From NCBI RefSeq assembly GCF_003718715.1, contig NZ_CP033465.1, positions 2,418,001 through 2,482,000 on the forward strand: DNA of 64,000 bases, written 5' to 3'. Positions 56,139 to 64,000 of the stretch are shown piece by piece. Every line of letters starts with the position of its first letter. Position 1 is the stretch's first letter. Origin of the DNA: Clostridium sp. JN-1 (GTDB lineage Bacteria; Bacillota; Clostridia; Clostridiales; Clostridiaceae). The position numbers and the translations under genes are program-made. Below the pieces are notes generated by a model. It had not been told where the DNA came from. It did no database searches and saw only the letters and a program-made list of their open reading frames with translations.

Positions 56139-57250
56139 TATGCAAAGTATTGGTAATAATAACACTTAATTCTTCCATTGTAGAGCTTTCTGTTTTTGTC
56201 AGACTTTTTTCCAAAGTGTTTTTCAAAACCTTGATGTGCTGTTATTATAAAGTAAGACCATTCTTCAAGATTTGAAAATACCTTTCCCATATCTTCGTAT
56301 AGTTTTTCAGCTTCTTCTACCTCTCCAAGTCTCTCTCCATAAGGCGGATTGCTTATTATAAAGCCGCACTTTTTCTTTGAGCTAAACTCCTGTACTGGAA
56401 GTTTTTGAAATGATATGTACTCACTAACTCCTGCTTTTTCAGCATTTTCTCTTGCTGTTCTAAGCACTCTTCCATCTATATCTGACGCAAGAATTCTGAG
56501 TTCCTTGTCATTTATAGAATTTCTAGCATGTTTTCTCAAGTCACTCCATAAGTCCTGTGGAATTACATCCCACTTTTCAGAAACAAAACTTCTGTTTAAC
56601 CCAGGTGCTATATTTTTTGCTATTAAAGCTGCTTCTATTGCAATAGTGCCAGATCCGCACATTGGATCAGCAAGTATATGTGAAGGCTCCCATTTGCTCA
56701 AAAGCACCAAAGCTGCTGCAAGAGTTTCTTTAATTGGTGCACCTCCTGCATTTTCTCTATATCCCCTTTTATGTAATCCCGGACCTGAAGTATCAACTGT
56801 AAGAGTAACTATGTCCTTTAAAATGCCAACTTCTATTTTATACTCTGCACCAGTTTCATCAAAGTTTCCAGAAGGATACTCCCTTTTCATAGCTTCAATA
56901 ACAGCCTTTTTTACTATTGATTGACAATCAGGTACACTGTGAAGCTGTGACTTAACTGACTTTCCAGTTACATGCATAAATGCATCTTCCGGCATTAAAC
57001 TTCCCCAGTCGACAGCTAGAGTACCTTGAAAAAGCTCTTCAAAACTTTCAGCCTTAAATTCAGCCATATTTATAAGCACCCTATCAGCTGTCCTAAGCCA
57101 CAAATTACATGTAACTATATCCATTTCATCTCCACTAAAGGTGACTTTACCGTTTTCAACCTTTAAGTCTTCGTATCCAAGTTCCTTAAGTTCTTTTGCA
57201 ACCACACCTTCTAGTCCAAAAGTTGATGTTGCAATTAATGTATAATCCAT
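56138..57250 (-). CDS. THUMP-domain RNA methyltransferase (RlmL/YpsC-like)
   Basis: 370 residues from the ATG at 57250 (AGGAGG 4 nt upstream); an upstream start at 57268 is unlikely. The N-terminal THUMP domain covers about 45-155 (VHVTGKSVKSQLHSV-type sequence); the Rossmann part shows ILADPMCGSGTIAIEAALIA, ASDIDGRVLRTARENAEKAG and the catalytic FIISNPPYGERLG (NPPY). It methylates N2 of guanine or N6 of adenine in rRNA; YpsC-like is the best guess in Firmicutes. Convergent with sdaAA. Confidence 0.9.
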   Translation of the reverse strand: MDYTLIATSTFGLEGVVAKELKELGYEDLKVENGKVTFSGDEMDIVTCNLWLRTADRVLINMAEFKAESFEELFQGTLAVDWGSLMPEDAFMHVTGKSVKSQLHSVPDCQSIVKKAVIEAMKREYPSGNFDETGAEYKIEVGILKDIVTLTVDTSGPGLHKRGYRENAGGAPIKETLAAALVLLSKWEPSHILADPMCGSGTIAIEAALIAKNIAPGLNRSFVSEKWDVIPQDLWSDLRKHARNSINDKELRILASDIDGRVLRTARENAEKAGVSEYISFQKLPVQEFSSKKKCGFIISNPPYGERLGEVEEAEKLYEDMGKVFSNLEEWSYFIITAHQGFEKHFGKKSDKNRKLYNGRIKCYYYQYFA

Positions 57251-57271
57251 ATTTCCTCCTAGAATCAATGC

Positions 57272-58345
57272 CTACTTACCAGGCAAATCTTTATATTTAA
57301 AATCCTTATTTAAGTCTGACATCTTATCTTTAAATCCATTAGATGTATAGATTGTATAATCTGTCATAGTAACTTCACATGATACTTTAGGCATACTATT
57401 TATAAGCTTTATACCTTTCTCAGGTCCAAGTTCAAAAATAACTAAAGATAGTATATCAGCTGTCATATTTGCATCTGGAATGCTCTCATCAACCACTACT
57501 GTAGCACTCATTATTCCATTATTAACAGGATAACCAGTTTTAGGATTCATTATATGGAAATACCTTCTTCCATTTTTTACAAAATACCTTTCATAGTCAC
57601 CTGACGTGGATATTCCTTGATTTGATATGCTGAGTATTCCTAATAAATTATCGCTTGCTTCACTTCTAGGATGCTTAATTCCAATTTTCCAATCTCCATT
57701 GTCTTCATTTTTCCCAACTGCATACATGGAACTTGATCCTAAATTTATGAGTCCGTTTTCTATATTATACTTTTTATAAATTTTAAGTACCTCATCTGCT
57801 GCAAATCCCTTTGCAACACCTCCAAGGTCTATCGCCATACCGGGATCTTTAAGCATAACACTGCTGTCTTCTTGGTTTACACTAATTTTTTTATATCCAA
57901 CTAAAGGCAGCTTAGCTTTGATTTCACTGCCTTCTGGTATTCTCTCCTTATCAGTGCCTATACCCCATAAATTTATTATAGGACCAACTGTTAAATCATA
58001 TTCTCCATTAGTTATATCAGAATACTTTTGAGAGGCTAAAATCATTTTAATTATTTCAGGATGAACTTTTACATACTCTTTTCCAGCAGCATCATTGATT
58101 TTACTAACATCACTTGTTTTTATAGTACTACTTGCCATATCATTTAATTCAAATAATTTCTTTTTACTTTCTTCAACTGCCTTTTGTGCATTTGGTCCAG
58201 AAGCACTCAGCTCCATAGAAGTATCCATTGTCATAAAATCTTCTTTATACATCTTATTTTTACTGCCAAAGATACCTGGGCTTGAACATGCACTCAATGG
58301 CAAAACAAACAATGTACATATTAAAATGCATATAACTTTCTTCAT
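57272..58345 (-). CDS. apbE: FAD:protein FMN transferase (ApbE family), lipoprotein
   Basis: 357 residues from the ATG at 58345, chosen because it gives a clean lipoprotein signal MKKVICILICTLFVLPLSAC; the longer frame to 58408 does not. The ApbE domain shows EDFMTMDTSMELSASG, DLTVGPIINLWGIG, AIDLGGVAKGFAADEVL and FHIMNPKTGYPVNN. It attaches FMN to Thr residues of membrane flavoproteins such as Rnf or Nqr subunits on the outer face. Four bases separate its stop codon from the next ORF's extended start, so the two may be co-transcribed. Confidence 0.93.
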   Translation of the reverse strand: MKKVICILICTLFVLPLSACSSPGIFGSKNKMYKEDFMTMDTSMELSASGPNAQKAVEESKKKLFELNDMASSTIKTSDVSKINDAAGKEYVKVHPEIIKMILASQKYSDITNGEYDLTVGPIINLWGIGTDKERIPEGSEIKAKLPLVGYKKISVNQEDSSVMLKDPGMAIDLGGVAKGFAADEVLKIYKKYNIENGLINLGSSSMYAVGKNEDNGDWKIGIKHPRSEASDNLLGILSISNQGISTSGDYERYFVKNGRRYFHIMNPKTGYPVNNGIMSATVVVDESIPDANMTADILSLVIFELGPEKGIKLINSMPKVSCEVTMTDYTIYTSNGFKDKMSDLNKDFKYKDLPGK

Positions 58346-58499
58346 TATCTTTTGATCACTCCAATCTGCAAACAAATACATTTTAATTATATCATTATTT
58401 AAAGCCATATTTGTACATTAATTTGCATAAACTGTGCATCAAATATATACTAAATTTAATTCTATTACATCCTTTTTAAAATATTTCATATATATAAGT

Positions 58500-58533
58500 A
58501 AAGCTATCAGTATTTTTAACTACTGATAGCTTT
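58500..58533 (-). terminator. Terminator after the YpmS-like gene
   Basis: AAAGCTATCAGTA (58500-58512) pairs with TACTGATAGCTTT (58521-58533); it starts 25 bp after the stop at 58558 on the minus strand. Confidence 0.6.
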
Positions 58534-58557
58534 AATATGCAATTTACAGTTTACATT

Positions 58558-59466
58558 TTAATTGATCATACTTTTTACTATATCAAGGTCGTTTCCATCC
58601 ACATTTGAAAATACAGCTGTTTTTACCTTCTGTTTTTCAGACTCAGACAATTTTCTATATAGTACCTTTACCTGACTTGCATAATCATCAGGACTTCCAT
58701 TTGAATTTGACTTCATTTTATTTACTGAAGATATCATACTTGATATAACAGCTTTTTCTCCCTGTGTATCTACAGAATTTAGCGCAGCATTTAACTTGCC
58801 AGATATTCTGTCTAAAGATTTATTAACTTGGGCAGAACTGCCAGTACCTGAAGATGTTTGACCAACCATTGATTGTAATTTGTTCTTAATTTGATCTGTC
58901 AGCTTTTCAACATTTATTATCATTTTTGAATCTTCTACATCTATTGATTTTATTGATACAGGTATTTTACTCTTATCTATGTAAATTGTATCATCTTTTA
59001 CTGCAGCTCTATTTCCAGCTTTACTCCTTACAATATCTAAAAATAATTTTTTTGGTACAGGGATTTTACCTAAACTCACATTTGAAACTTTATAATTTAT
59101 TCCATAATCATAAGTTAAATTTCCACTAACCTTCATAAGTAAATTAAGCCCTTTATAATTTACTGGTATATAAAAGTTAACATCACTGCCTACTATTTCA
59201 GACTTTATTCCCTTTACAGTAATATTTGAGTACTTTTTAGGTGTAAAATACATATTTATTATTTGATTTAGCTCATCACCATTTAGCTCAATAGTACCAG
59301 TTTGAAGTGCAGCAATTTGCATTTTATTAATCAGATCCGAAGAAAGCTCAACTTTATCAGCTCTATATGAAGATCCGGAAAATAAAAGAGCAAAAAACAC
59401 CACAACTGCAATAATTAAAATAGTTACGAATGCCAGCAATCCTCTTTTTCCACTAGTTCTACTCAT
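58558..59466 (-). CDS. Membrane-anchored protein, YpmS-like, function unknown
   Basis: 302 residues from the second of two adjacent ATG codons (GAGGAG 5 nt upstream). One membrane helix (about 9-30), then an extracytoplasmic beta-rich part: LNGDELNQIINMYF, FYIPVNYKGLNLLMKVSG, VSLGKIPVPKKLFLDIVRS and DDTIYIDKSKIPVSI follow the order seen in YpmS/DUF2140 proteins. The C-terminal third (about 190-302) is polar and probably helical. I assign only the fold class. It lies between apbE and rfbC, same strand. Confidence 0.6.
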   Translation of the reverse strand: MSRTSGKRGLLAFVTILIIAVVVFFALLFSGSSYRADKVELSSDLINKMQIAALQTGTIELNGDELNQIINMYFTPKKYSNITVKGIKSEIVGSDVNFYIPVNYKGLNLLMKVSGNLTYDYGINYKVSNVSLGKIPVPKKLFLDIVRSKAGNRAAVKDDTIYIDKSKIPVSIKSIDVEDSKMIINVEKLTDQIKNKLQSMVGQTSSGTGSSAQVNKSLDRISGKLNAALNSVDTQGEKAVISSMISSVNKMKSNSNGSPDDYASQVKVLYRKLSESEKQKVKTAVFSNVDGNDLDIVKSMIN

Positions 59467-59492
59467 CATTACTCCTCACTTATATAAATAAT

Positions 59493-60056
59493 TTAAAATT
59501 CTATTTCAATATCTTTAAACTTAGGAAGTATTTTATCTTTATCTGAAAGTATTATATCACTTCCAACTATTTTATCAAACGGCCAATCAATATTTATATC
59601 CATGTCATTCCAAAGTACTCCACCTTCATCTTCAGGATGATAAAAGTCAGTACACTTGTAACAAAACTCTGCTTCATCAGATAAAACCAAAAATCCATGA
59701 GCAAATCCCTTGGGTATGTAAAATTGTTTTTTATTTTCCTCCGACAACAAAACGCCTACCCATTTTCCATAAGTTTCTGATTTATTTCTCAAATCAACAG
59801 CCACATCAAATACTTCACCTTTAGTAACTCTTACAAGTTTTCCTTGAGGATGTTTTTTCTGAAAATGAAGTCCCCTCAGAACTCCCTTCTTGGACTTTGA
59901 CTGGTTATCCTGAACAAATAACATATCAAGCCCTGCAGTTTTAAACTCATTATAATTATATGTTTCCATGAAGTATCCTCTTTTATCCCCAAATATTCCA
60001 GTTTCTATTATATATACTCCATTTATTTTTGTCTCTATAAATTTAAACTTATCCAA
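59493..60056 (-). CDS. rfbC: dTDP-4-dehydrorhamnose 3,5-epimerase
   Basis: 187 residues from the TTG at 60056 (GGAGG 8 nt upstream), giving the standard start LDKFKFIETKINGVYIIE; an ATG at 60071 has no RBS. KGVLRGLHFQKKHPQGKLVR with the catalytic His, GEVFDVAVDLR, YIPKGFAHGFLVLSDEAEF with the Tyr, and FYHPEDEGGVLWND are all present. It makes dTDP-L-rhamnose precursor. rfbA, rfbB and rfbD are not in the window. The gene is next to the sugar-phosphate transferase, indicating surface polysaccharide synthesis. Confidence 0.95.
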   Translation of the reverse strand: MDKFKFIETKINGVYIIETGIFGDKRGYFMETYNYNEFKTAGLDMLFVQDNQSKSKKGVLRGLHFQKKHPQGKLVRVTKGEVFDVAVDLRNKSETYGKWVGVLLSEENKKQFYIPKGFAHGFLVLSDEAEFCYKCTDFYHPEDEGGVLWNDMDINIDWPFDKIVGSDIILSDKDKILPKFKDIEIEF

Positions 60057-60115
60057 AATTATGTCCTCCATCTACATTATTTCATACTCAAAACCAATTT
60101 ATGCATAAAGGTATT

Positions 60116-61564
60116 TTAGTATGCATTTTTATTTACAAATCCCTTAAATACAGTTAAAAACATTATCTTTATATCAAACCAAAAATTCCAATTTTCAATA
60201 TAATATATATCACACTCTATTCTCTTTTCTATAGATGTATCTCCTCTCCAGCCATTTACCTGTGCCCATCCTGTTATTCCAGGGCGAACCTGATGCTTTA
60301 CCATGTACTTTGGAACTTCTTCTTTAAACTTTCCGACAAAATATGGTCTCTCAGGTCTAGGACCAACAAGGCTCATATCACCTTTAAGCACATTGAAAAA
60401 CTGTGGCAATTCATCTATACTTGTCTTTCTTATAAATGTACCAAATTTAGTCTTACGTGGATCATTTTGAGTTGTCCATTCTACCTTCTCATCATCTTTT
60501 TTCTGCACCTTCATAGATCTAAATTTATACATTACAAAAGGTTTCTTATTTAATCCAACTCTTTCCTGCTTGAATATTACAGGTCCTGGTGAAGTCAATT
60601 TTATCATGATACAAGTAAAAATCATTATTGGAGAAGTTAAAATTATAAAAAATACAGAGAGTGCTATATCAAAAATTCTCTTTACGGTCTTGTTTAATAT
60701 ATCATCAAGTGGTATATATCTCATACTTATAACTGCAGTTCCATCTATATTTTCTATATACGGCTTAGATGATAAAAACTTTGAAAACTCAGGTATTATC
60801 TGAGCCTTTACCCCATTTTTTTCACACACTTCTATTACAGAATTGAGTTTGTAATACTCTCTAAAAGGCAGCGTTATAAAAACTTCATCTATAGCATAAG
60901 ACACTAAATACTTTTCAAGTTCACCTATCTCACCAAGTATTACATTGTTGGATTCCAAACATGCAGCAGCTTCTTCAAAAGCCATATGCTGCTCACCATT
61001 TGCCTTGTCCTCATCATAGTAATCACTTAGTATTCCAATTACCTTATAACCCCAATGCTTGTTTACATTTACCTTATTCATAAAATCAATTGTATCATCA
61101 TTTAAACCAACAAATATTATATGCTTTAAATTGTGCCCACTTCTTCTAATACATCTAAGTACATATCTAAGCAAACTTCTTTCTACAGAAATTAAGATCA
61201 TATTTACAATAAAAAAAGTAGCAATCATATACCTTGAATAATCCATCTCTTTGAATATGTAAAGCATCATTGTAAATGCAAGCATACCTATAACATTAGC
61301 TTTTAATGCATTAAATATTTCTTCAAAAATAGATTTGAATCTATATGCAGAATACAATTTGAAAAGATAATACAAGATTATATATACTGGAACCATAAGT
61401 GCCAGGGGTGTAAAATACCTCTCCAACGGGTATATGCCTTCTGGTTTTGCTAAAAGATTAGTATTAAACCTTATATACCATGCAACTCTTATAGCTATAA
61501 GCAAACTTACAGCATCAAACCCTACCAAAACCTTATTAAGATATTTTTGATTTTCTTTTATCAT
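60116..61564 (-). CDS. Polyprenyl-phosphate sugar-1-phosphate transferase (exopolysaccharide initiation, WbaP/WcaJ type)
   Basis: 482 residues from the ATG at 61564 (GGGGGA 7 nt upstream). Five membrane helices: four in the first 130 residues and one near 285-305. A CoA-binding-like domain (about 145-250; HIIFVGLNDDTIDFMNKV) separates them from the catalytic domain: KRIFDIALSVFFIILTSP, FKQERVGLNKKPFVMYKFRS, TSIDELPQFFNVLKGDMSLV and GPRPERPYFV. It loads the first sugar onto undecaprenyl phosphate. It probably heads, with rfbC, a surface-polysaccharide transcript. Confidence 0.93.
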   Translation of the reverse strand: MIKENQKYLNKVLVGFDAVSLLIAIRVAWYIRFNTNLLAKPEGIYPLERYFTPLALMVPVYIILYYLFKLYSAYRFKSIFEEIFNALKANVIGMLAFTMMLYIFKEMDYSRYMIATFFIVNMILISVERSLLRYVLRCIRRSGHNLKHIIFVGLNDDTIDFMNKVNVNKHWGYKVIGILSDYYDEDKANGEQHMAFEEAAACLESNNVILGEIGELEKYLVSYAIDEVFITLPFREYYKLNSVIEVCEKNGVKAQIIPEFSKFLSSKPYIENIDGTAVISMRYIPLDDILNKTVKRIFDIALSVFFIILTSPIMIFTCIMIKLTSPGPVIFKQERVGLNKKPFVMYKFRSMKVQKKDDEKVEWTTQNDPRKTKFGTFIRKTSIDELPQFFNVLKGDMSLVGPRPERPYFVGKFKEEVPKYMVKHQVRPGITGWAQVNGWRGDTSIEKRIECDIYYIENWNFWFDIKIMFLTVFKGFVNKNAY

Positions 61565-61702
61565 ATAGAAATCCCCCAAAACACTTTATATCAACCTTAT
61601 TCAACATAATAATTATAACAATTTTTCTTTAAAATTACTATTACAATTTGTATACCTTTTTCAAAGTTCAGCCTATATATTAAGTGAAAGGGGATGTTAA
61701 TA

Positions 61703-61927
61703 ATGGCAGCAACTTCTACAAAGCTCCAAAACACACTTGTTCTTAAATACAAATCAGGTGTAGATAAAAATGGAAAGGACATAATCAAAAAGCAGAGTTT
61801 TAAAAGCATAAAACCTGCTGCAACTGAACAGGACATGTATGATGTGGCAAAACAAATTGAAACTCTTCTTGGAACAACATTAAATGAACTTCTAGTCGAC
61901 CAAGAAAGTTCAATCACAAATGCTTAA
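61703..61927 (+). CDS. DUF1659-family small protein
   Basis: 74 residues from the ATG at 61703 (AGGGG 9 nt upstream); the ATG at 61694 abuts the RBS. STKLQNTLVLKYKSGVDKNG, QSFKSIKPAATEQDMYDVAK and IETLLGTTLNELLVDQ match DUF1659, a family always small and typically next to DUF2922 and YvrJ in Firmicutes. Function unknown. It is followed after 4 bp by a 257-bp hairpin. Confidence 0.88.
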   Translation: MAATSTKLQNTLVLKYKSGVDKNGKDIIKKQSFKSIKPAATEQDMYDVAKQIETLLGTTLNELLVDQESSITNA

Positions 61928-61930
61928 CTT

Positions 61931-62187
61931 GTAGATAGTTAATACAAAGCTAAATTTATGCACCTACACACGTTGGCAACTTTTGTGAGCGTAAATATTT
62001 TTGTTAATTCTAAGGCTCCAATTTTATAAAATCTAACAACTTTCGATAAACTCGTACCTCAAACAAATCTAAAGTTCTAAGATTTTATAAAATTGTCGCC
62101 AAGAATTAATAAAAAAATATTTAAATGCTCACAAAAATCACCAACATGTGCCAGTGTACAAATTCAGCTTTAGCGTTGACTATCTAC
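61931..62187. repeat. Long hairpin element of the family B type, 257 bp
   Basis: GTAGATAGTTAA (61931-61942) pairs with TTGACTATCTAC (62176-62187); then AAGCTAAATTTAT with ATTCAGCTT, CACGTTGGCAACTTTTGTGA (61968-61987 region) with TCACAAAAATCACCAACATG, and TAATTCTAAGGCTCCAATTT with AAATTGTCGCCAAGAATTAA. The centre GATAAACTCGTACCTCAAAC (62045-62064) is the inverted centre of the 7.6-kb element. It fills the space between DUF1659 and DUF2922. Confidence 0.8.
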
Positions 62188-62453
62188 TCAAAGTCAAACT
62201 TAATAAGTTAAACTTTTGCTTTAGGATGTACTATTAAATTTTATTATATAAATTAGTAAATCTTATATAGATTACCAATGAAGATTCTTAGCTTATACTT
62301 TGAAATGTTTTAACAAAATATGGAATTACTAAAAATTTTTAAATGTGCTTCCACTTTGTCAATATATTCCTACATATAAGTTAAGTATCTGATTCGGTTA
62401 TCTGTAAAGTTTAACAGGCATTAACAATTAAAAATTATGGGGAGGTATATTTT

Positions 62454-62672
62454 ATGAGTAAAACATTAACTATGAATTTTCTAACTGCTGAGGGGAAGAA
62501 GGCTTCTCTAAAAGTCAGCAATGTAAAGGATGATTTAAGTCAAGATGAGGTAAAGACAGCTATGAATACAATTGTTGCAAAGAACATTTTTGCACCTAAG
62601 GGTGGGGATATAACATCTGTCGATTCTGCAGAAATAACTGACAGAACAAGTACACAACTTCAAGTAAGGTAA
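62454..62672 (+). CDS. DUF2922-family small protein
   Basis: 72 residues. SKTLTMNFLTAEGKKASLKV, LSQDEVKTAMNTIVAKNIF and GDITSVDSAEITDRTSTQL match DUF2922 throughout. GGGGAGG precedes the ATG. The family co-occurs with DUF1659 and YvrJ; function unknown. It is bracketed by two long hairpin elements. The 266 bp before it hold no other feature I can support. Confidence 0.9.
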   Translation: MSKTLTMNFLTAEGKKASLKVSNVKDDLSQDEVKTAMNTIVAKNIFAPKGGDITSVDSAEITDRTSTQLQVR

Positions 62673-62711
62673 CAAGCAAAACTTGTTAAATAACACTAAT
62701 TGTAAAATTCA

Positions 62712-62974
62712 ATATAGGATTTCTAGTTTGCAGCTTAACTTACACTCCGGGATATATATACAGCCTTTGACACTGTAAAAACTTTTAACAAGTTTAAAGC
62801 TCTTATTTTGAAAATTCAAGAGGCTCAAATAAACTCGCAGGCTCAAACAGTATTTGAGCCTCTAGAATTTTCTAAAATATTTCGCTAAAACTTGTAATAA
62901 AAGTTTTTAATGTGCCTTCAGGCTGTATATATATCCCTGCGTGTAAGTTAATGCATGAACTAGAAATCCTATAT
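62712..62974. repeat. Family B long hairpin element, copy 2 (263 bp)
   Basis: The outer arms are about 54 bases: ATATAGGATTTCTAGTT, TTAACTTACACTCCGGGATA then TATATACAGCC (62712-62764) against GGCTGTATATATATCCCTGC, GTGTAAGTTAATGCATGAAC then TAGAAATCCTATAT (62921-62974). Inside, AAAACTTTTAACAAGTTT pairs with ACTTGTAATAAAAGTTTT, and GAGGCTCAAATA with TATTTGAGCCTC; near the tip AAATAAACTCGC...CTCAAAC resembles the other two elements. Located between DUF2922 and YvrJ. Confidence 0.85.
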
Positions 62975-63158
62975 GAGTTTTGGAGTATTAGTTGTTTAAT
63001 AAATTTTAGCTTTGTTTTATGTCATTTTGTGTACAATCAATTTTTAATTAAAGTTATAAAAAATACTTTAATGACTGAACACTGCCAGTGCGGTTCTTAT
63101 TATAGAATTAAGTTCAAGAAATTACTTTAAAACTAATTCTAAGAGAGGAGAGGATTTT

Positions 63159-63317
63159 ATGGGAAATGATCTAGTTAGCATGATAGGCAATGTAGGCTTT
63201 CCAATAGCAGTATCCGTCTACCTTCTTGTGAGGTTGGAAAGCAAACTTGAAGTTTTGACAAGCAGTATAAACAATTTGTCTAATGTTATAAATAACTTAA
63301 ATAATGGTAAAAAGTAA
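63159..63317 (+). CDS. yvrJ: YvrJ-family small membrane protein
   Basis: 52 residues. An N-terminal hydrophobic helix (about 8-24; IGNVGFPIAVSVYLLVR) is followed by a helical amphipathic tail (LESKLEVLTSSINNLSNVIN). GAGAGGAGAGG precedes the ATG. This is the YvrJ pattern, similar in size and plan to UviB/BhlA holin-like proteins. It ends in a terminator-like repeat. Confidence 0.9.
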   Translation: MGNDLVSMIGNVGFPIAVSVYLLVRLESKLEVLTSSINNLSNVINNLNNGKK

Positions 63318-63346
63318 GAACCTATTTTTTTACTATTTTTACCATT
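63303..63346 (+). terminator. Terminator overlapping the yvrJ stop
   Basis: AATGGTAAAAAGTAA (63303-63317) pairs with TTACTATTTTTACCATT (63330-63346) around CCTATTTTT. Confidence 0.55.
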
Positions 63347-63516
63347 TAGCTTATTTACTTTCATAATTAAATATTTTTTGAAAAAATTTTCTATAATTGT
63401 TTTACTTTTTAGTAAATTTATGTTAATATACCAATATAAATATGCGTTTGTGAAATAAATTGTGAGAATCATAAATGTATAGATAACTATATAATAAAGA
63501 GGGGATGATTTATAAA

Positions 63517-64000
63517 ATGGACAAAGAAAATGAAAAAATTTTAAACATAATATGTGAGGCACAAAATGACAACGAAGGAGCTATGGCTATAATTTTAGAC
63601 AAATACAAAGGATTTATTTATAAGACGGCAGTTTCCTACTACATAAATGGAAACGATTTAAATGATCTAATTCAAGTGTGTAATTTAGCTCTTATAAATG
63701 CTGTAAAAAAATACGATCTAAAAAAGTCACCTGTATCCAGCTTCAATAGTTATGCTTGTAGATGTGTTTCAAACTCACTAAAATATAGTCTTAGAAAATG
63801 CAGCGTAAAAAAGAATAAAGAAAAGTTTGGGACAAGCATTTATGCTCCTGTGTGTGATGACACAGCGCTAATTGACTGCATATCTTCAAGTCAAAATATA
63901 GAAAACGAATTTATATCAAAAGAGGAAGCCCTATCTTTAAGTAAAGCAATAGAACTTCTCCCTCGTGATGATAAGGATTTGATTAAATGGTTTTATTTTG
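63517..64000 (+). CDS. Sigma-70 family RNA polymerase sigma factor, 3'-truncated by window edge
   Basis: 161 codons visible from the ATG at 63517 (GAGGGGATG upstream), open to the end. Region 2 is clear: NEGAMAIILDKYKGFIYKTA, NDLNDLIQVCNLALINAVKK then YDLKKSPVSSFNSYACRCV, matching core-binding and -10 recognition helices; the visible end (LSLSKAIELLPRDDKDLIKW) is the start of region 4. The rest (the -35 recognising helix) is beyond the window. Adjacent YvrJ/UviB-like proteins accompany such sigma factors in Firmicutes. Group (ECF versus UviA/TcdR type) is undecided. Confidence 0.85.
   Translation, partial: MDKENEKILNIICEAQNDNEGAMAIILDKYKGFIYKTAVSYYINGNDLNDLIQVCNLALINAVKKYDLKKSPVSSFNSYACRCVSNSLKYSLRKCSVKKNKEKFGTSIYAPVCDDTALIDCISSSQNIENEFISKEEALSLSKAIELLPRDDKDLIKWFYF

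Noticed and set aside
62912-63130. 72-codon plus-strand ORF
   Set aside because: It starts inside the right arm of the family B hairpin, lacks an RBS and has no recognisable pattern.
61694-63317. Prophage remnant
   Set aside because: No capsid, terminase, integrase or lysis genes; the DUF1659/DUF2922/YvrJ set is commonly chromosomal in Firmicutes.
63218-63562. 114-codon minus-strand ORF overlapping yvrJ and the sigma start
   Set aside because: Hydrophobic AT-driven frame opposite two well-supported genes with good RBS.

Overview
This AT-rich window looks like chromosome of a Clostridium sensu stricto (cluster I-like) species. The gene order pyk-pfkA-dnaE-(Dabb)-ytoI-whiA-yvcK-rapZ-murB-PHP-uvrC, the split transketolase, alr beside mazEF and a GerS-like lipoprotein, the spore protein YtfJ, DUF1540, and the DUF1659/DUF2922/YvrJ/sigma set all point that way. 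Ribosome binding sites are strong GGAGG types, and several genes appear to start at GTG or TTG. I do not name a species. I saw no rRNA, tRNA or CRISPR array.

Layout. 1-1.9 kb: 3' part of a type III DNA methyltransferase (mod) followed by a gutted restriction subunit (res). 2-5.1 kb: an ICMT-like membrane protein, a GAF/HD-GYP/PilZ-like c-di-GMP phosphodiesterase, and about 880 bp of gene debris. 5.1-23.9 kb: housekeeping on the minus strand (rlmD, DUF1540, pyk, pfkA, dnaE, ytoI, whiA, yvcK, rapZ, murB, a PHP enzyme, uvrC, a YdjM-like protein). 24-40 kb: yhaM-like RNase, PbpA/FtsW/FHA wall-growth genes, uvrA (SOS-type promoter), uvrB, a PDZ membrane protein, ctpA, ftsX, ftsE and the two transketolase halves. 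40-46.6 kb: mazF/mazE, alr, gerS-like, nnr, acpS, DUF6514, BrkB. 46.9-48.2 kb: a plus-strand secreted Ig/cysteine-peptidase-like protein. 49-52.5 kb: mrp, RseC-like, ytfJ, DUF2953, marR. 53-56.1 kb: plus-strand serine uptake and catabolism (APC permease, sdaAB, sdaAA). 56-61.6 kb: THUMP methyltransferase, apbE, YpmS-like, rfbC, polyprenyl-P sugar transferase. 61.7-64 kb: plus-strand DUF1659, DUF2922, YvrJ and a sigma-70 family factor cut by the window end.

The most unusual content is non-coding. Family A is built from 7-bp units (TGTCCTC/TGTCCTA) arranged as inverted arrays around a conserved core, at five loci, mostly beside gene 3' ends. Family B consists of hairpins of about 260 bp (7.6, 61.9 and 62.7 kb), with a shared motif near the loop, plus short versions at 49.4 and 54.3 kb. 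Two of the large B hairpins fill the spacers of the DUF1659/DUF2922/YvrJ array. There is also an 82-bp near-perfect palindrome after ftsX, a probable IS200/IS605 right-end (omega-RNA-like) remnant between dnaE and pfkA, a decayed HUH-type transposase, and a LexA-type box lying exactly in the spacer of the uvrA promoter.

Functional links: uvrA/uvrB/uvrC give excision repair; the FHA, FtsW and PBP genes with ftsEX, ctpA, murB, alr and yvcK serve wall growth and division; the permease with sdaAB/AA converts imported serine to pyruvate; pfkA, pyk and the transketolase serve central carbon metabolism.
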